DNA of 64,000 nucleotides, from the NCBI GenBank assembly GCA_963728295.1, contig CAVSKB010000011.1, positions 248,001 to 312,000 of the forward strand. Reading direction: 5' to 3'. This document shows, piece after piece, positions 1 to 8,949 of this stretch. Under the pieces are notes generated by a model. The model had not been told where the DNA came from, searched no databases, and saw only the letters and a program-made list of their open reading frames with translations. The position numbers and the translations under genes are program-made. Within the stretch, counting starts at the first letter, position 1; each line of letters opens with the position of its first letter. The stretch is from DATJKD01 sp963728295. Lineage in GTDB: Bacteria; Pseudomonadota; Gammaproteobacteria; Steroidobacterales; Steroidobacteraceae.

Positions 1-584
1 CCGGGTTGCCCTACGAGCCGCATCTGGTGCGGTTCGACGCGAGCGATCAGAAATCCGCCGAGTTCCGCTCGCTGAATCCCTACGGCAGGATCCCCGCGAT
101 CATCGATCCCGATGGCCCGGATGGAAAGCCGCTGCCGTTGTTCGAGTCCGGCGCGATTCTCGTGTACCTGGCCGACAAGAGCGGTCAGTTCCTGGCGCGC
201 GCTTCTGCGGCGCGCTACGAGACCCTGCAGTGGCTCATGTTCCAGATGGCGGGCATCGGGCCGATGTTTGGTCAGATCGGTTTCTTCCACAAGTTCGCAG
301 GCCGGGAATACGAGGACAAGCGGCCTCGCGACCGCTACGTCGCGGAGTCGAAGAAATTGCTCGAGGTGCTCGACACGCGGCTCGCCGGCCGACGCTGGAT
401 CATGGGCGACACCTATACGATCGCCGACATCGCCACGTTTCCGTGGGTGCGTAACCTGGTCGGCTTCTATGGAGCGGGCGAGCTCGTAGGATTCCCGGCG
501 TATGCGAACGTGGGCCGTGCGCTCGATGCGTTTCTTGCACGGCCGGCCGTTGTCCGCGGGCTCGAAATACCCAAGGGGCGATGA
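1..584 (+). CDS. Glutathione S-transferase, YfcG-like, 5' truncated
   Basis: This is the C-terminal part of a cytosolic thioredoxin-fold GST; the reading frame is open to the window edge, so the N-terminus lies outside. The text resembles the YfcG/Nu-class disulfide-bond oxidoreductases. The segment LNPYGRIPAI gives the cis-proline loop and FESGAILVYLA is the glutathione-contacting ESxAI motif. The helical C-terminal domain follows, with WLMFQMAGIGPMFGQ and YTIADIATFPWV. Family members use glutathione to reduce disulfides or peroxides. The stop overlaps the next start as ATGA, so the two genes are probably translated together. The family call is firm; the substrate is unknown. Confidence 0.85.
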   Translation, partial: GLPYEPHLVRFDASDQKSAEFRSLNPYGRIPAIIDPDGPDGKPLPLFESGAILVYLADKSGQFLARASAARYETLQWLMFQMAGIGPMFGQIGFFHKFAGREYEDKRPRDRYVAESKKLLEVLDTRLAGRRWIMGDTYTIADIATFPWVRNLVGFYGAGELVGFPAYANVGRALDAFLARPAVVRGLEIPKGR

Positions 585-1531
585 CCTTCAACCCTGCCGT
601 TGTCTGGGTCGCCGCACTTTACGGCCTGTCAGTCGCGTCTGCCGAGACGCCACCGAAGCCATCCGCGGAAGTACCGGCCGAGGAGATCATCGTCGCCGCG
701 CCGGAGCCGCGCTACGTGGCACCGACGCTCCGCGACCGCATCGGGCGTGTGTGGGCGCCGGTCTACGTCAACGGCCAGGGGCCGCTGCGGCTGGTCCTCG
801 ATACTGGTGCGAGCAGTTCGGCCGTTACGACCGTGGCCGCCGGGCGCCTCGGGCTGCACATCGAGGGCGCTCGCACCGTGCTGCTGCGCGGCGTTACGGG
901 CGCGAAGGAAGTACCGATCGTGGACGTAGACCGAGTCGAGTTCGGCGACCTGATCGTCGATCCGGCGAAACTGCTGGTGATCGACGACGCGTTCGGTGGC
1001 GCCGATGGCGTGCTTGCGGGGCGTGGGCTCGGAGATCGACGCATCGAGATCGAATTCCGCAGGGATCGCATCGACATCAGGCGCTCGAAGAATCAGCGCC
1101 CCGCGCCCGGTTTCACCACGCTTCCAATCAAGCTGATCCGCGGCCACGTGCCGACCGTCGACGCCAGGGTCGGCCCGATACGCGTCAAGGCCGTCATCGA
1201 CACCGGAGCGCAGCTGACCATGGGCAACCTCGCCCTGCGGGATGCGTTGCTCGAGCGGCGCCGGCTCGACGCAAAGGCCGATGAAATAGTTGGCGTTACC
1301 GGCGACATCCAGGAAGGGCCAACCAGCCGCGTCCCGCCGATCTTGCTCAATGACGTAATGGTGCGGGACGTCCATATCACGTTCGTCGATCTGCACATTT
1401 TCGCCCACTGGAAGCTGACGGACGAGCCGGCGATCCTGATCGGCATGGATGTGCTCGGTGTCCTCGACACGCTGATCATCGATTATCGCCGCCGGGAGAT
1501 GCAGATCCGGCTGGTGCGCGGCGGGAGTTGA
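581..1531 (+). CDS. Periplasmic retropepsin-like aspartic protease
   Basis: A 316-residue protein with a hydrophobic N-terminus ending in an A-x-A type site (SVASAE), so export is likely. Two DTGA motifs, around residues 74-77 (VLDTGASS) and 207-210 (VIDTGAQL), mark two retropepsin-like half-domains that would each supply one catalytic aspartate of a pseudodimer. Proteins of this aspartyl-protease family are common in proteobacteria and mostly uncharacterised. The start overlaps the upstream GST stop (ATGA). A link to the betaine genes is not evident; an 85-base gap with its own promoter candidate separates it from the transporter. Confidence 0.8.
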   Translation: MTFNPAVVWVAALYGLSVASAETPPKPSAEVPAEEIIVAAPEPRYVAPTLRDRIGRVWAPVYVNGQGPLRLVLDTGASSSAVTTVAAGRLGLHIEGARTVLLRGVTGAKEVPIVDVDRVEFGDLIVDPAKLLVIDDAFGGADGVLAGRGLGDRRIEIEFRRDRIDIRRSKNQRPAPGFTTLPIKLIRGHVPTVDARVGPIRVKAVIDTGAQLTMGNLALRDALLERRRLDAKADEIVGVTGDIQEGPTSRVPPILLNDVMVRDVHITFVDLHIFAHWKLTDEPAILIGMDVLGVLDTLIIDYRRREMQIRLVRGGS

Positions 1532-1553
1532 GTGCGTCGCTGCCGCCGATCGT

Positions 1554-1583
1554 TTGACGTGGCGCTGATACTCTTGGTACCTA
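1554..1583 (+). promoter_or_regulatory. Candidate sigma70 promoter for the choline/betaine transporter
   Basis: TTGACG at 1554-1559 is followed after 18 bases by TACCTA at 1578-1583, in the only gap upstream of the transporter operon. The -35 is good and the -10 is weak. The downstream start at 1617 has a GGAG ribosome-binding site about 10 bases upstream. Confidence 0.35.
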
Positions 1584-1616
1584 TGGCGCCGGGGGCCCTA
1601 CTTACGGAGACGGCAG

Positions 1617-3482
1617 ATGCCCATTACGAGACGATCGAAGGGCTTGCGACGTGTCTCTGACTTCTGGCAGGCGCCGCGCTCCGCGCTGCTGGTGCTCGCG
1701 GGCTGTCTGATCCTGCTGCCCGTTGCGCGAGCAGCCGGAGAGTTGCAGGAGCCGGAGTCCTGCCGCGTCGTGCGCCTGTCGGACATCGGCTGGACCGCCG
1801 AAAGCGTCGCGACCGCCGTGTTCGCGAAGCTGCTGACCGACCTGGGCTATCAGCCGCAGGTGACGGTGCTGTCGGTCCCGGTCACGTTCGAGTCGATGCG
1901 CAACGGCGACATCGACATTTTCCTCGGCAATTGGCTGCCTGCTCAGGCAACGCTGCTCCAGCCGTTCCTCGACGATAGCTCGGTCGATCTCGTGCGCAAG
2001 AACCTCGTGGGCGCGAAATACACGCTGGGCGTGCCGGACTACCTCTACGAAGCCGGGCTCCACGACTTTGCCGACATCCGTCGCTTCCGGAAGGAGCTCG
2101 GCGCCTCGATCTACGGCATCGAGCCCGGCAACGACGGCAATCTGCACGTCATCGGGATGATAGAGAAGAACGAGTTCGAGCTCGGCGGATTCAGGCTCGT
2201 CGAATCGAGCGAGCAGGGAATGCTCGCCGAGGTGGAGCGCGCGGTGGCCGCGAAGCGACCGATCGTGTTCCTCGCATGGGCACCGCATCCCATGAATACC
2301 CGCTTCAGCATCCGTTACCTGACGGGGGGCGACGCGAGTTTCGGGCCCAACTACGGCGCCGCGACGGTGAATACTCTCACGCGCGCGGGATATTCCGCCC
2401 AGTGTCCCAACGTCGGTCGCCTGCTCGCCAACTTCGAAGTTACTGTCGACCTCGAAAACGAGTGGATGGACGCCGTGCTGAATCGCAAGGTCGACACTGT
2501 CGAACTTGCGCGCCGCTGGGTCGAATCGCGCCCCGACCTCATGATGCGCTGGCTCGTCGACGTGCGCGCGTTCGACGGTGAGCCGGCGCTCACCAGATTC
2601 GACTCGCAGGGGCGTGCGGAGACCGCATCGGCCTTCGAGGCCTGGATCACGTCGCGCAAGATTCCGGTCGGCGATGCGACCACGCGGGCGGTCGAGTACA
2701 CGAAGCGGCACGCCAAGGGGTTTTTCGATGGCGTGTCCGCGTTCGTCAGGGTCAGCACGAACGCCGTCGGCTACGCGCTGAACGCGGTGCCGGCGCCGGT
2801 GCTGATCGGCGGCGTGGCGTTGCTCGCCTGGCTGCTGCGACGATCCCTTCCGCTCGCCGTGTTCGTCGTGCTGGCCCTGCTCTTCATCATGAACCAGGGT
2901 TACTGGGCCGCGACGATCGAGACGCTCACGCTCGTACTCGTCGCCGCTGCCGTTGCCACCGCCATCGGAGTGCCGATTGGCATTGCGGCGGCGCGTCGGC
3001 CGCGACTGCAGGCAACCCTGCGACCGATCCTCGACCTCATGCAGACGCTGCCGACGTTCGTGTACCTGACGCCTACGCTCGTGCTGTTCGGACTGGGAGT
3101 GGTGCCGGGCCTGATTTCGACCGTCATCTTCGCATTGCCGGCGCCGATCCGCCTCACGCAACTCGGCATCTCGTCGGTGCCCAGGCCGCTGCTCGAGGCG
3201 GGCCAGGCCTTCGGCGCTACGCCCCTGCAGCTGCTGCTGAAGGTCGAGCTGCCGAGCGCCGCGTCGATGATCATGGCCGGCATCACCCAGTGCATCATGC
3301 TGAGCCTGTCGATGGTCGTGATCGCGGCGCTCGTCGGCGCCGGCGGACTCGGCGTACCCGTCGTGCGGGCGCTCAACACCGTGCAGGTCGGGATGGGGTT
3401 TGAGGCGGGCATCGCGATCGTCCTCGTCGCGATCATCCTCGATCGCATCAGCCGTCCGGCCGATGCGCAAGGTGTCAAATGA
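1617..3482 (+). CDS. Fused choline/betaine ABC transporter: binding protein plus permease
   Basis: A 621-residue fusion. Residues about 20-40 form a signal/anchor segment. Residues about 45-330 are an OpuAC-type binding protein closely resembling ChoX: LSDIGWT near 55, FLGNWLPAQ near 102 and YGIEPGNDGN, with the tryptophans (about W59 and W106) that form the aromatic cage for trimethylammonium groups in this family. After a linker, residues about 390-615 are a ProW/ChoW-type membrane domain with several hydrophobic helices and an EAA-like loop (QAFGATPLQLLLKVELPSA). ChoX and ChoW are normally separate proteins; OpuA-type fusions usually place the binding domain after the permease, so the N-terminal order is notable. 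The stop overlaps the ATPase start (ATGA). The ligand (choline over glycine betaine) is inferred from resemblance only. Confidence 0.88.
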   Translation: MPITRRSKGLRRVSDFWQAPRSALLVLAGCLILLPVARAAGELQEPESCRVVRLSDIGWTAESVATAVFAKLLTDLGYQPQVTVLSVPVTFESMRNGDIDIFLGNWLPAQATLLQPFLDDSSVDLVRKNLVGAKYTLGVPDYLYEAGLHDFADIRRFRKELGASIYGIEPGNDGNLHVIGMIEKNEFELGGFRLVESSEQGMLAEVERAVAAKRPIVFLAWAPHPMNTRFSIRYLTGGDASFGPNYGAATVNTLTRAGYSAQCPNVGRLLANFEVTVDLENEWMDAVLNRKVDTVELARRWVESRPDLMMRWLVDVRAFDGEPALTRFDSQGRAETASAFEAWITSRKIPVGDATTRAVEYTKRHAKGFFDGVSAFVRVSTNAVGYALNAVPAPVLIGGVALLAWLLRRSLPLAVFVVLALLFIMNQGYWAATIETLTLVLVAAAVATAIGVPIGIAAARRPRLQATLRPILDLMQTLPTFVYLTPTLVLFGLGVVPGLISTVIFALPAPIRLTQLGISSVPRPLLEAGQAFGATPLQLLLKVELPSAASMIMAGITQCIMLSLSMVVIAALVGAGGLGVPVVRALNTVQVGMGFEAGIAIVLVAIILDRISRPADAQGVK

Positions 3483-4693
3483 CCGCCGCGCTCGAATTCG
3501 AGAAGGTCGACATCCTGTTCACGGGGCTGGCGGGCCGCAAGCGGGAGACGGCCATCCAGGCGGCGCTCGCGTCGCTCGATGCGGGACGCAACCGCGCCGA
3601 GATCCAGGCCGCCACGGGCGTCGTCGTCGGCGTGGCCGATGCGAGCCTGAGCGTCGAGCAGGGCCAGATCTTCGTGCTCATGGGGCTCTCCGGCTCCGGC
3701 AAATCGACGCTGCTGCGTGCCGCCAACGGCCTGAATCCCGTCACGCGTGGCCGCGTGCTCGTGACCGACGGGCAGCAGCCGATCGACGTGGCCCACTGCG
3801 ACGCGGCGACGCTGCGCCGGCTACGGCGCGGCCGCATTGCGATGATCTTTCAGCAGTTCGGCCTGCTGCCGTGGCGAACCGTTCGCGAGAACGTCGGCTT
3901 AGGGCTAGAGCTGCGCGGCGAACCGGCTGCCGAGCGACGTCGCATCGTCGACGAGAAGCTCGAGCTCGTCGGGCTGTCGCAATGGGCCGATCATTACGGC
4001 CATGAGCTCTCCGGCGGCATGCAGCAGCGCGTCGGTCTCGCGCGCGCATTCGCGACCGACGCGGAAATCCTGCTCATGGACGAGCCGTTCTCGGCGCTCG
4101 ATCCGCTGATCCGCAGCAAGCTGCAGGACGAGCTGCGCTCGCTGCAGAAGCGCGTGCGCAAATCGATCCTGTTCGTCACGCACGACCTCGACGAGGCCTT
4201 GCGGCTCGGCGACCGAATCTCGATTCTCGAAGGCGGCCGCATCATGCAGAGCGGCACACCTGCAGACATCATGCTGCGGCCCGCGAATTCGCACGTCGCG
4301 GAGTTCGTCCGGCACGTGAATCCGCTGTCGGTGCTGAACGGCAGCGTGGTCATGAGGCGCTGGCGCGACCTGGAACTGTACGACGGTCGCCGCTGGCTGG
4401 ATGCGGCGCGGCAATACGAGCTGCTGAGCGATGAGCAGGGCCGGCCCGTCGGGGCGCGGTTCGACGGCCAGACGCTGTCGCTGTGCGAGCCGGAGGTACC
4501 AACGCGGCAGGGTCTGGTCGTGGCCGATGCGCGCACGCCGCTGCGGCAACTGATCGCCTGCCTGCAGGACACCGGCCACCCGGTGCTGCTGACAGACGCG
4601 GCCGAGTTCTGCGGAGTCTGCGGACCCAATGAAGTCATCCGGGCCCTGGCCGGCAGCAACGATGCGCGCGAGCCGGCGAGCGCGACGGAGTGA
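3479..4693 (+). CDS. choV: Choline/glycine betaine ABC transporter ATP-binding protein
   Basis: The 404-residue ATPase energises the fused transporter encoded just upstream. Walker A is GLSGSGKST near residue 70, the Q-loop lies in MIFQQFGLLPWR, the signature is LSGGMQQR near 177, Walker B is LLMDEPFSALDP near 198, and the switch histidine is in FVTHDLDEA near 233. About 120 residues follow the ATPase core in the position where ProV/OpuA proteins carry a regulatory domain. The N-terminal extension before Walker A is also typical of ProV/ChoV. The start overlaps the permease stop by ATGA. Substrate assignment follows from the partner protein. Confidence 0.88.
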   Translation: MTAALEFEKVDILFTGLAGRKRETAIQAALASLDAGRNRAEIQAATGVVVGVADASLSVEQGQIFVLMGLSGSGKSTLLRAANGLNPVTRGRVLVTDGQQPIDVAHCDAATLRRLRRGRIAMIFQQFGLLPWRTVRENVGLGLELRGEPAAERRRIVDEKLELVGLSQWADHYGHELSGGMQQRVGLARAFATDAEILLMDEPFSALDPLIRSKLQDELRSLQKRVRKSILFVTHDLDEALRLGDRISILEGGRIMQSGTPADIMLRPANSHVAEFVRHVNPLSVLNGSVVMRRWRDLELYDGRRWLDAARQYELLSDEQGRPVGARFDGQTLSLCEPEVPTRQGLVVADARTPLRQLIACLQDTGHPVLLTDAAEFCGVCGPNEVIRALAGSNDAREPASATE

Positions 4694-4799
4694 CGGCCCG
4701 GGATGACGCTTGTCCCGGTGCGAACTATTGAAGGATCATGTCCATTACAGGGGCCGCCACGTAGGCGAGGCTCGCCCACAACGGGTCGAAGGGGGTTCC

Positions 4800-7212
4800 A
4801 TGTCGCAGTGCTATTCGAGGAAGACATCATCCGCCGTCACTTCATGGTCCATCGGCCTCGCGCTGGCGACGGCTCCGATGCTGGCGGATGCCCAGCAAGC
4901 CGCCACTGGCGGCGCCAGCGAGCGCGCCCTCGAGGAGATCGTCGTAACAGCCAACCGGCGCGAAGAACGCCTGCAGGACGTCGGCATTTCCGTCACTGCG
5001 CTCGGGTCGACGTCGCTCAAGAACCTGAACATCACGACGGCGACCGACATCGTCCGCGCCGTGCCCAGTCTCAAGATGAACGCGTATTCGTCCTCGCAGG
5101 TGGTCTTCAACATCCGCGGCGTCGCGCAGAACAGCTACGGCGACGAGCAGGAGCCGCCGGTCGCCGTCTACCAGGACGACAGCTACTCGAGCTCGATCAA
5201 CCTCGCGAGCTTCCCGGTGTTCGACCTCGCGCGCGTCGAGACGCTGCGCGGCCCGCAGGGCACGCTGTTCGGCCGCAACGCGACGGGCGGCGCGATCCAG
5301 TTCATCTCGAAGAAGCCCACCGACGAGTTCGAGGGATACGCGATCGGCGACTTTCGGCCGCTTCAATCAGCAGATCTTCGAGGGCGCGGTGTCCGGCCCG
5401 TTCTCGGACAAATGTGCAGGGGCGCATCGCCTTCATCAGCAACCAGGACGACGGCTACATCGATGAGCTCGTTCCCGGGTCAGGAGGATCGCGGCGCCAA
5501 CGACCATTACGCGCTGCGCGGGCGGATCGCCTGGCAGCCGACGGAGGACACGGACGTCAACCTGATCCTGCGCTACCTGCGCGCGGACAAGGAGCGGCAG
5601 GCGGGCCTCTATTCGCACGAGCCCGCCTGCCCGAATGCGCAGCGGCAGGGCGAGTTCACGCCGCCGACGCTGGCCTGCCCGTTCTGGCTGGGACGGCGAC
5701 AGGCGCAGACCGGCACGGGCTTCCGCAACGACGCGATCATCCCGAGCCGCGGCGGCGATCCGTGGGCGACGGAGGAGACCTCGCTGTCCTACGTCGACCG
5801 CGACCATCAAGGCCGCGACACTGCGCATCGACTCCCAGATCGGCGACCTCGACTTCGTGTCGATCACCGACTACCAGAATGCCGACAAGTTCTACACCGA
5901 GGGCGGCGACGCATCGCCCGATCTGGGCGTGGTCTTCTACCAGGGCAGCGATCTCGACGCAGTACTCGGAGGAGCTTCGCCTGTCGGGCGACTTCGGGTC
6001 GAACCACCTGGTCGGCGGCCTGTACTTCATGAACGTCGACGGCGACTACACCGGCCAGTTCGCCGATCCCTTCTACGCCGATATCTTCACGGGTTGCGTT
6101 CCTGACTGCGCTTACGTACCGGTGATTACGGCCTCGCAGGAGACGACCTCGTTCGCCGTCTTCCTGCAGAACGAGTGGGAGGCCACCGACAAGCTGAGCC
6201 TGATCGCGGGCCTGCGTTACTGGCGCGACGAGCGCGAGGGCGCGTACTACGGCGACGAGCCGAGCAACCAGATGCACATCGCGTTCGACAAGACCCAGGT
6301 CGTCGGCACCGCCTTCGGCGCGCCGTTCGACGAATCGGTCGTGCCGATCACGCTGACGCCGGACGACGCGACGCCGACGTTCGACGACTTCACCGCGCGC
6401 CTCGAGCTCGACTATCGCGTCGAACGACGACCTGCTGCTTGTTCGCGAGCTTCAACCGCGGCAGCAAGAGCGGCGGCTTCTCGTTCTCGACCGGCACGCC
6501 GTTCGCCGATTTCCCGCCCGTCACGCCGCTCGGCACCAACGCGCAGTTCCTGAACGGCATTCCCTTCGATCCCGAGGTGCTGAATGCCTTCGAGATCGGC
6601 TTCAAGTCGACGATCGGCGGCACGACCACGCTTCAACGCCAGCGCCTTCTACTACGACTACGAGGACTACCAGGCCTTCGTGCAGCTCGGCTACAACCAG
6701 ACCGTCATCAACCTGCCTGCGACCGCCTATGGCCTCGAGGCGGAAATCAACTCCCATCCCGTCGACGGCCTGACGCTGCAGCTCGGCGTCTCGGCGCTGA
6801 GCTCGAACGTCGAGGACATCATCCTTCCGGACAGCATCACGGAGGTGGAGCACGACCTGCCGCAGGCGCCCGAGCTTCTCGGGCAACGCGCTGGCGCGCT
6901 ACGAGTTCGCGCTGGGCGGCGGCCTCGCATCGGTCCAGGCGGACGTCCAGTACACGGACGATTTCTGCTTCACGGTCCTGTGCGCCCCGGTCGAGAAGGA
7001 AAAGGGATACACCGTCGCGAACGCGCGCGTCGGCTACGGGGCCGAGGACGGCCGCTGGGAGGTCGCGGTCTTCGGCGACAACCTCATCGGAAGAGGAATA
7101 CCGCGTGTACGCGTTCGACAGCTCGCTGTTTGCGGGTGTCGTGGCCGGCGTCTACGCAAAGCCGCGAACCTATGGAGTGCGGGCGCTGTACCGCTTCGGC
7201 GGGGCATACTGA
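4800..7212 (+). CDS. TonB-dependent receptor, interrupted by consensus insertions
   Basis: An outer-membrane gated beta-barrel for TonB/ExbBD-energised uptake. ATG at 4800 has a GAAGGGGG ribosome-binding stretch. A signal peptide is followed by the TonB-box-like EEIVVTANRR and the plug domain (VFNIRGVAQNSYG, VETLRGPQGTLFGRNATGG). Barrel strands can be followed to the C-terminal aromatic-rich end (YGVRALYRFGGAY). The frame changes ten times, each by one extra base, for example 5351/5352, 5479/5480, 5952/5953, 6421/6422 and 6630/6631. Removing ten bases leaves exactly 801 codons. The receptor lies between a betaine transporter and a B12-dependent methyltransferase, but I see no cobalamin riboswitch, so the ligand stays unknown. 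Confidence 0.85.
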
Positions 7213-8923
7213 AGACGACAGTGTGTCGGGCGGCGTGCGCATGGCGCGCGCGGGCAAGTCAGTGACGCAAACGGATCAGCCGTCAACCTGCACGGTGGCC
7301 ATACTGGCGGCCGGGTGACCGGGGACCGAGTCATGACCACCGGGGACGAACCGAAGGCGACTTCCGAGCGGCGGGCGCGCCCGAGCGGGCGCGACGCCAA
7401 GCGGGCCGCCCGTGCGGCGCGCGCCGCCTTCTCCGTGCCGTACATCACCCGTGCATTCCGCGCTTCGAGGTGCTGGCCGAGGAGGGCCTGAGCCTCATCG
7501 AGAGCAACGCCGACACGATCCTCGAGGAGATCGGCATCGACTTCCGCGAAGACCCGGAGGCGCTGCAGATCTGGAAGGCGGCCGGCGCCGACGTCGAGGG
7601 CGAGCGCGTGCGCTTCCCGCGCGGCATGTGCCGCGCAGCTGATGCAGGCGCACGGCGCCGCGCGAATTCATCCAGCACGCGCGCAATCCGGCCCGCAGCG
7701 TGCACATCGGCGGCGACGCACACGGTGTTCGCGCCGGCCTACGGCTCGCCGTTCATCCACAACCTCGACGAAGGCCGCCGCTACGCCCGCATCGAGGACT
7801 TCCGCAACTTCGTCAAGCTCGCCTACATGGCGAACTCGCTGCACCACTCCGGCGGCACGATCTGCGAGCCGGTCGACCTGCCGGTCAACAAGCGCCACCT
7901 CGACATGGTCTACAGCCACATCAAGTACAGCGACAAGGCGTTCATGGGCTCGGTCACGCACCCGGAGCGCGCCGCGGACAGCGTCGAGCTGGCGAAGATC
8001 GCGTTCGGCGAGCGATTGCGTCGATCCGCTCGACCGGCAGGCCGCAGACGACGCTGATCTAGCCTCATCAACGTCAATTCGCCGCTGACCTACGACGCGA
8101 CGATGCTCGGCGCGCTGAAGGTCTACGCGCGCGCCAACCAGGCCTGCGATCGTCACGCCGTTCATCCTGGCGGGCGCGATGTCGCCGGTCACCGTCGCCG
8201 GCACGGCCGACGCAGACGCTCGCCGAGGCGCTGGCCGGCATGGCGTTCATGCAGCTCGTCAATCCCGGCGCGCCGATGGTGTTCGGCAGCTTCGCCTCGT
8301 CGCTCTCGATGCAGTCCGGCGCGCCGACGTTCGGCACGCCCGAGCCCGCGCTCGTGCTCTACGTCATGGCGGCGCTCGCGCGGCGGCTCGGCGTGCCGTT
8401 CCGCTCCGGCGGCAGCCTGTGCGCGTCGAAGATCCCCGATGCGCAGGCGGCCTTCGAATCCGCGCAGACGCTGCTGCCGACGTGCCTCGCCGGCGTCAAC
8501 TTCGTGCTGCACGTCGCGGGCTGGCTCGAGGGCGGGCTCGCGATGGGCTACGAGAAATTCGTCATGGACTTGCGACCAGGCCGGCATGATGCACACGCTG
8601 CTCGCGGGCGTGGACCTGTCGCGAGAACGGCCAGGCGATGGATGCGATCCGCGAAGTCGGTCCCGGCAAGCACTTCCTCGGCTGCGCGCACACGCAGGCG
8701 AACTTCGAGACGCGCCTTCTACCGCTCGCCGCTCGCCGACAACAACAGCTTACGAGCAATGGGAGGCCGAGGGTCGCTCAGGACATGGCGAGGCGCGCGA
8801 ACGCGCGCTGGAAGAAACAGCTCGCCGAATACGTCGCGCCGCCGCTCGATCCGGCGATCGACGAGGCGCTGCTCGATTTCATCAACCGTCGCAAAGCGGC
8901 GGCGCCCGACTCGAATGGTCTGA
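5352..8923. other. Block of doubled wobble-position bases, block 1
   Basis: About 25 single-base insertions interrupt the TonB receptor and the methyltransferase. In about 20 of 24 that I worked through, the inserted base and its neighbour are synonymous alternatives for one third codon position, such as C/T at 5351/5352 (Asp), C/G at 6421/6422 (Val) and C/T at 8144/8145 (Ala). The adjacent metallohydrolase gene (8950-11304) has none. Confidence 0.7.
7333..8923 (+). CDS. MttB-family corrinoid methyltransferase, likely glycine betaine-specific
   Basis: Resembles non-pyrrolysine members of the trimethylamine methyltransferase family (PF06253), one of which (MtgB of Desulfitobacterium) transfers a methyl of glycine betaine to a corrinoid protein. 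Readable stretches include EEIGIDFREDPEAL, FAPAYGSPFIHNLDEG, LINVNSPLTYDATMLGALKV, FGSFASSLSMQSGAPTFGTP, SGGSLCASKIPDAQAAFES and FLGCAHTQANFET. No in-frame TAG occurs in the 8240-8560 stretch, so this is the Pyl-less type. About fifteen single-base insertions break the frame; without them the length is about 525 codons, normal for the family. The C-terminus should end at the TGA of 8921-8923 (PDRMV). The corrinoid partner genes lie 2.4 kb away on the other strand. Substrate is inferred from the neighbours. Confidence 0.82.
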
Positions 8924-8949
8924 CCTCCTACCGTGCGACTGCGGTACGC

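Noticed and set aside
1602..3470. Long antisense open frame opposite the transporter fusion
   Set aside because: It is a shadow: rich in Arg, Asp, His and Gln, with no domain, and explained by the GC-rich third positions of the sense gene.
4694..4799. Cobalamin riboswitch before the TonB receptor
   Set aside because: I looked for the B12-box and its pairing partners and found no match; only short GC stems occur.
8060..8062. TAG inside the MttB gene as a possible pyrrolysine codon
   Set aside because: In the frame that gives the conserved LISLINVNSP block the bases split as ATC-[T]-AGC, so the TAG is off frame and made by a doubled base. No in-frame TAG occurs in the 8240-8560 stretch.
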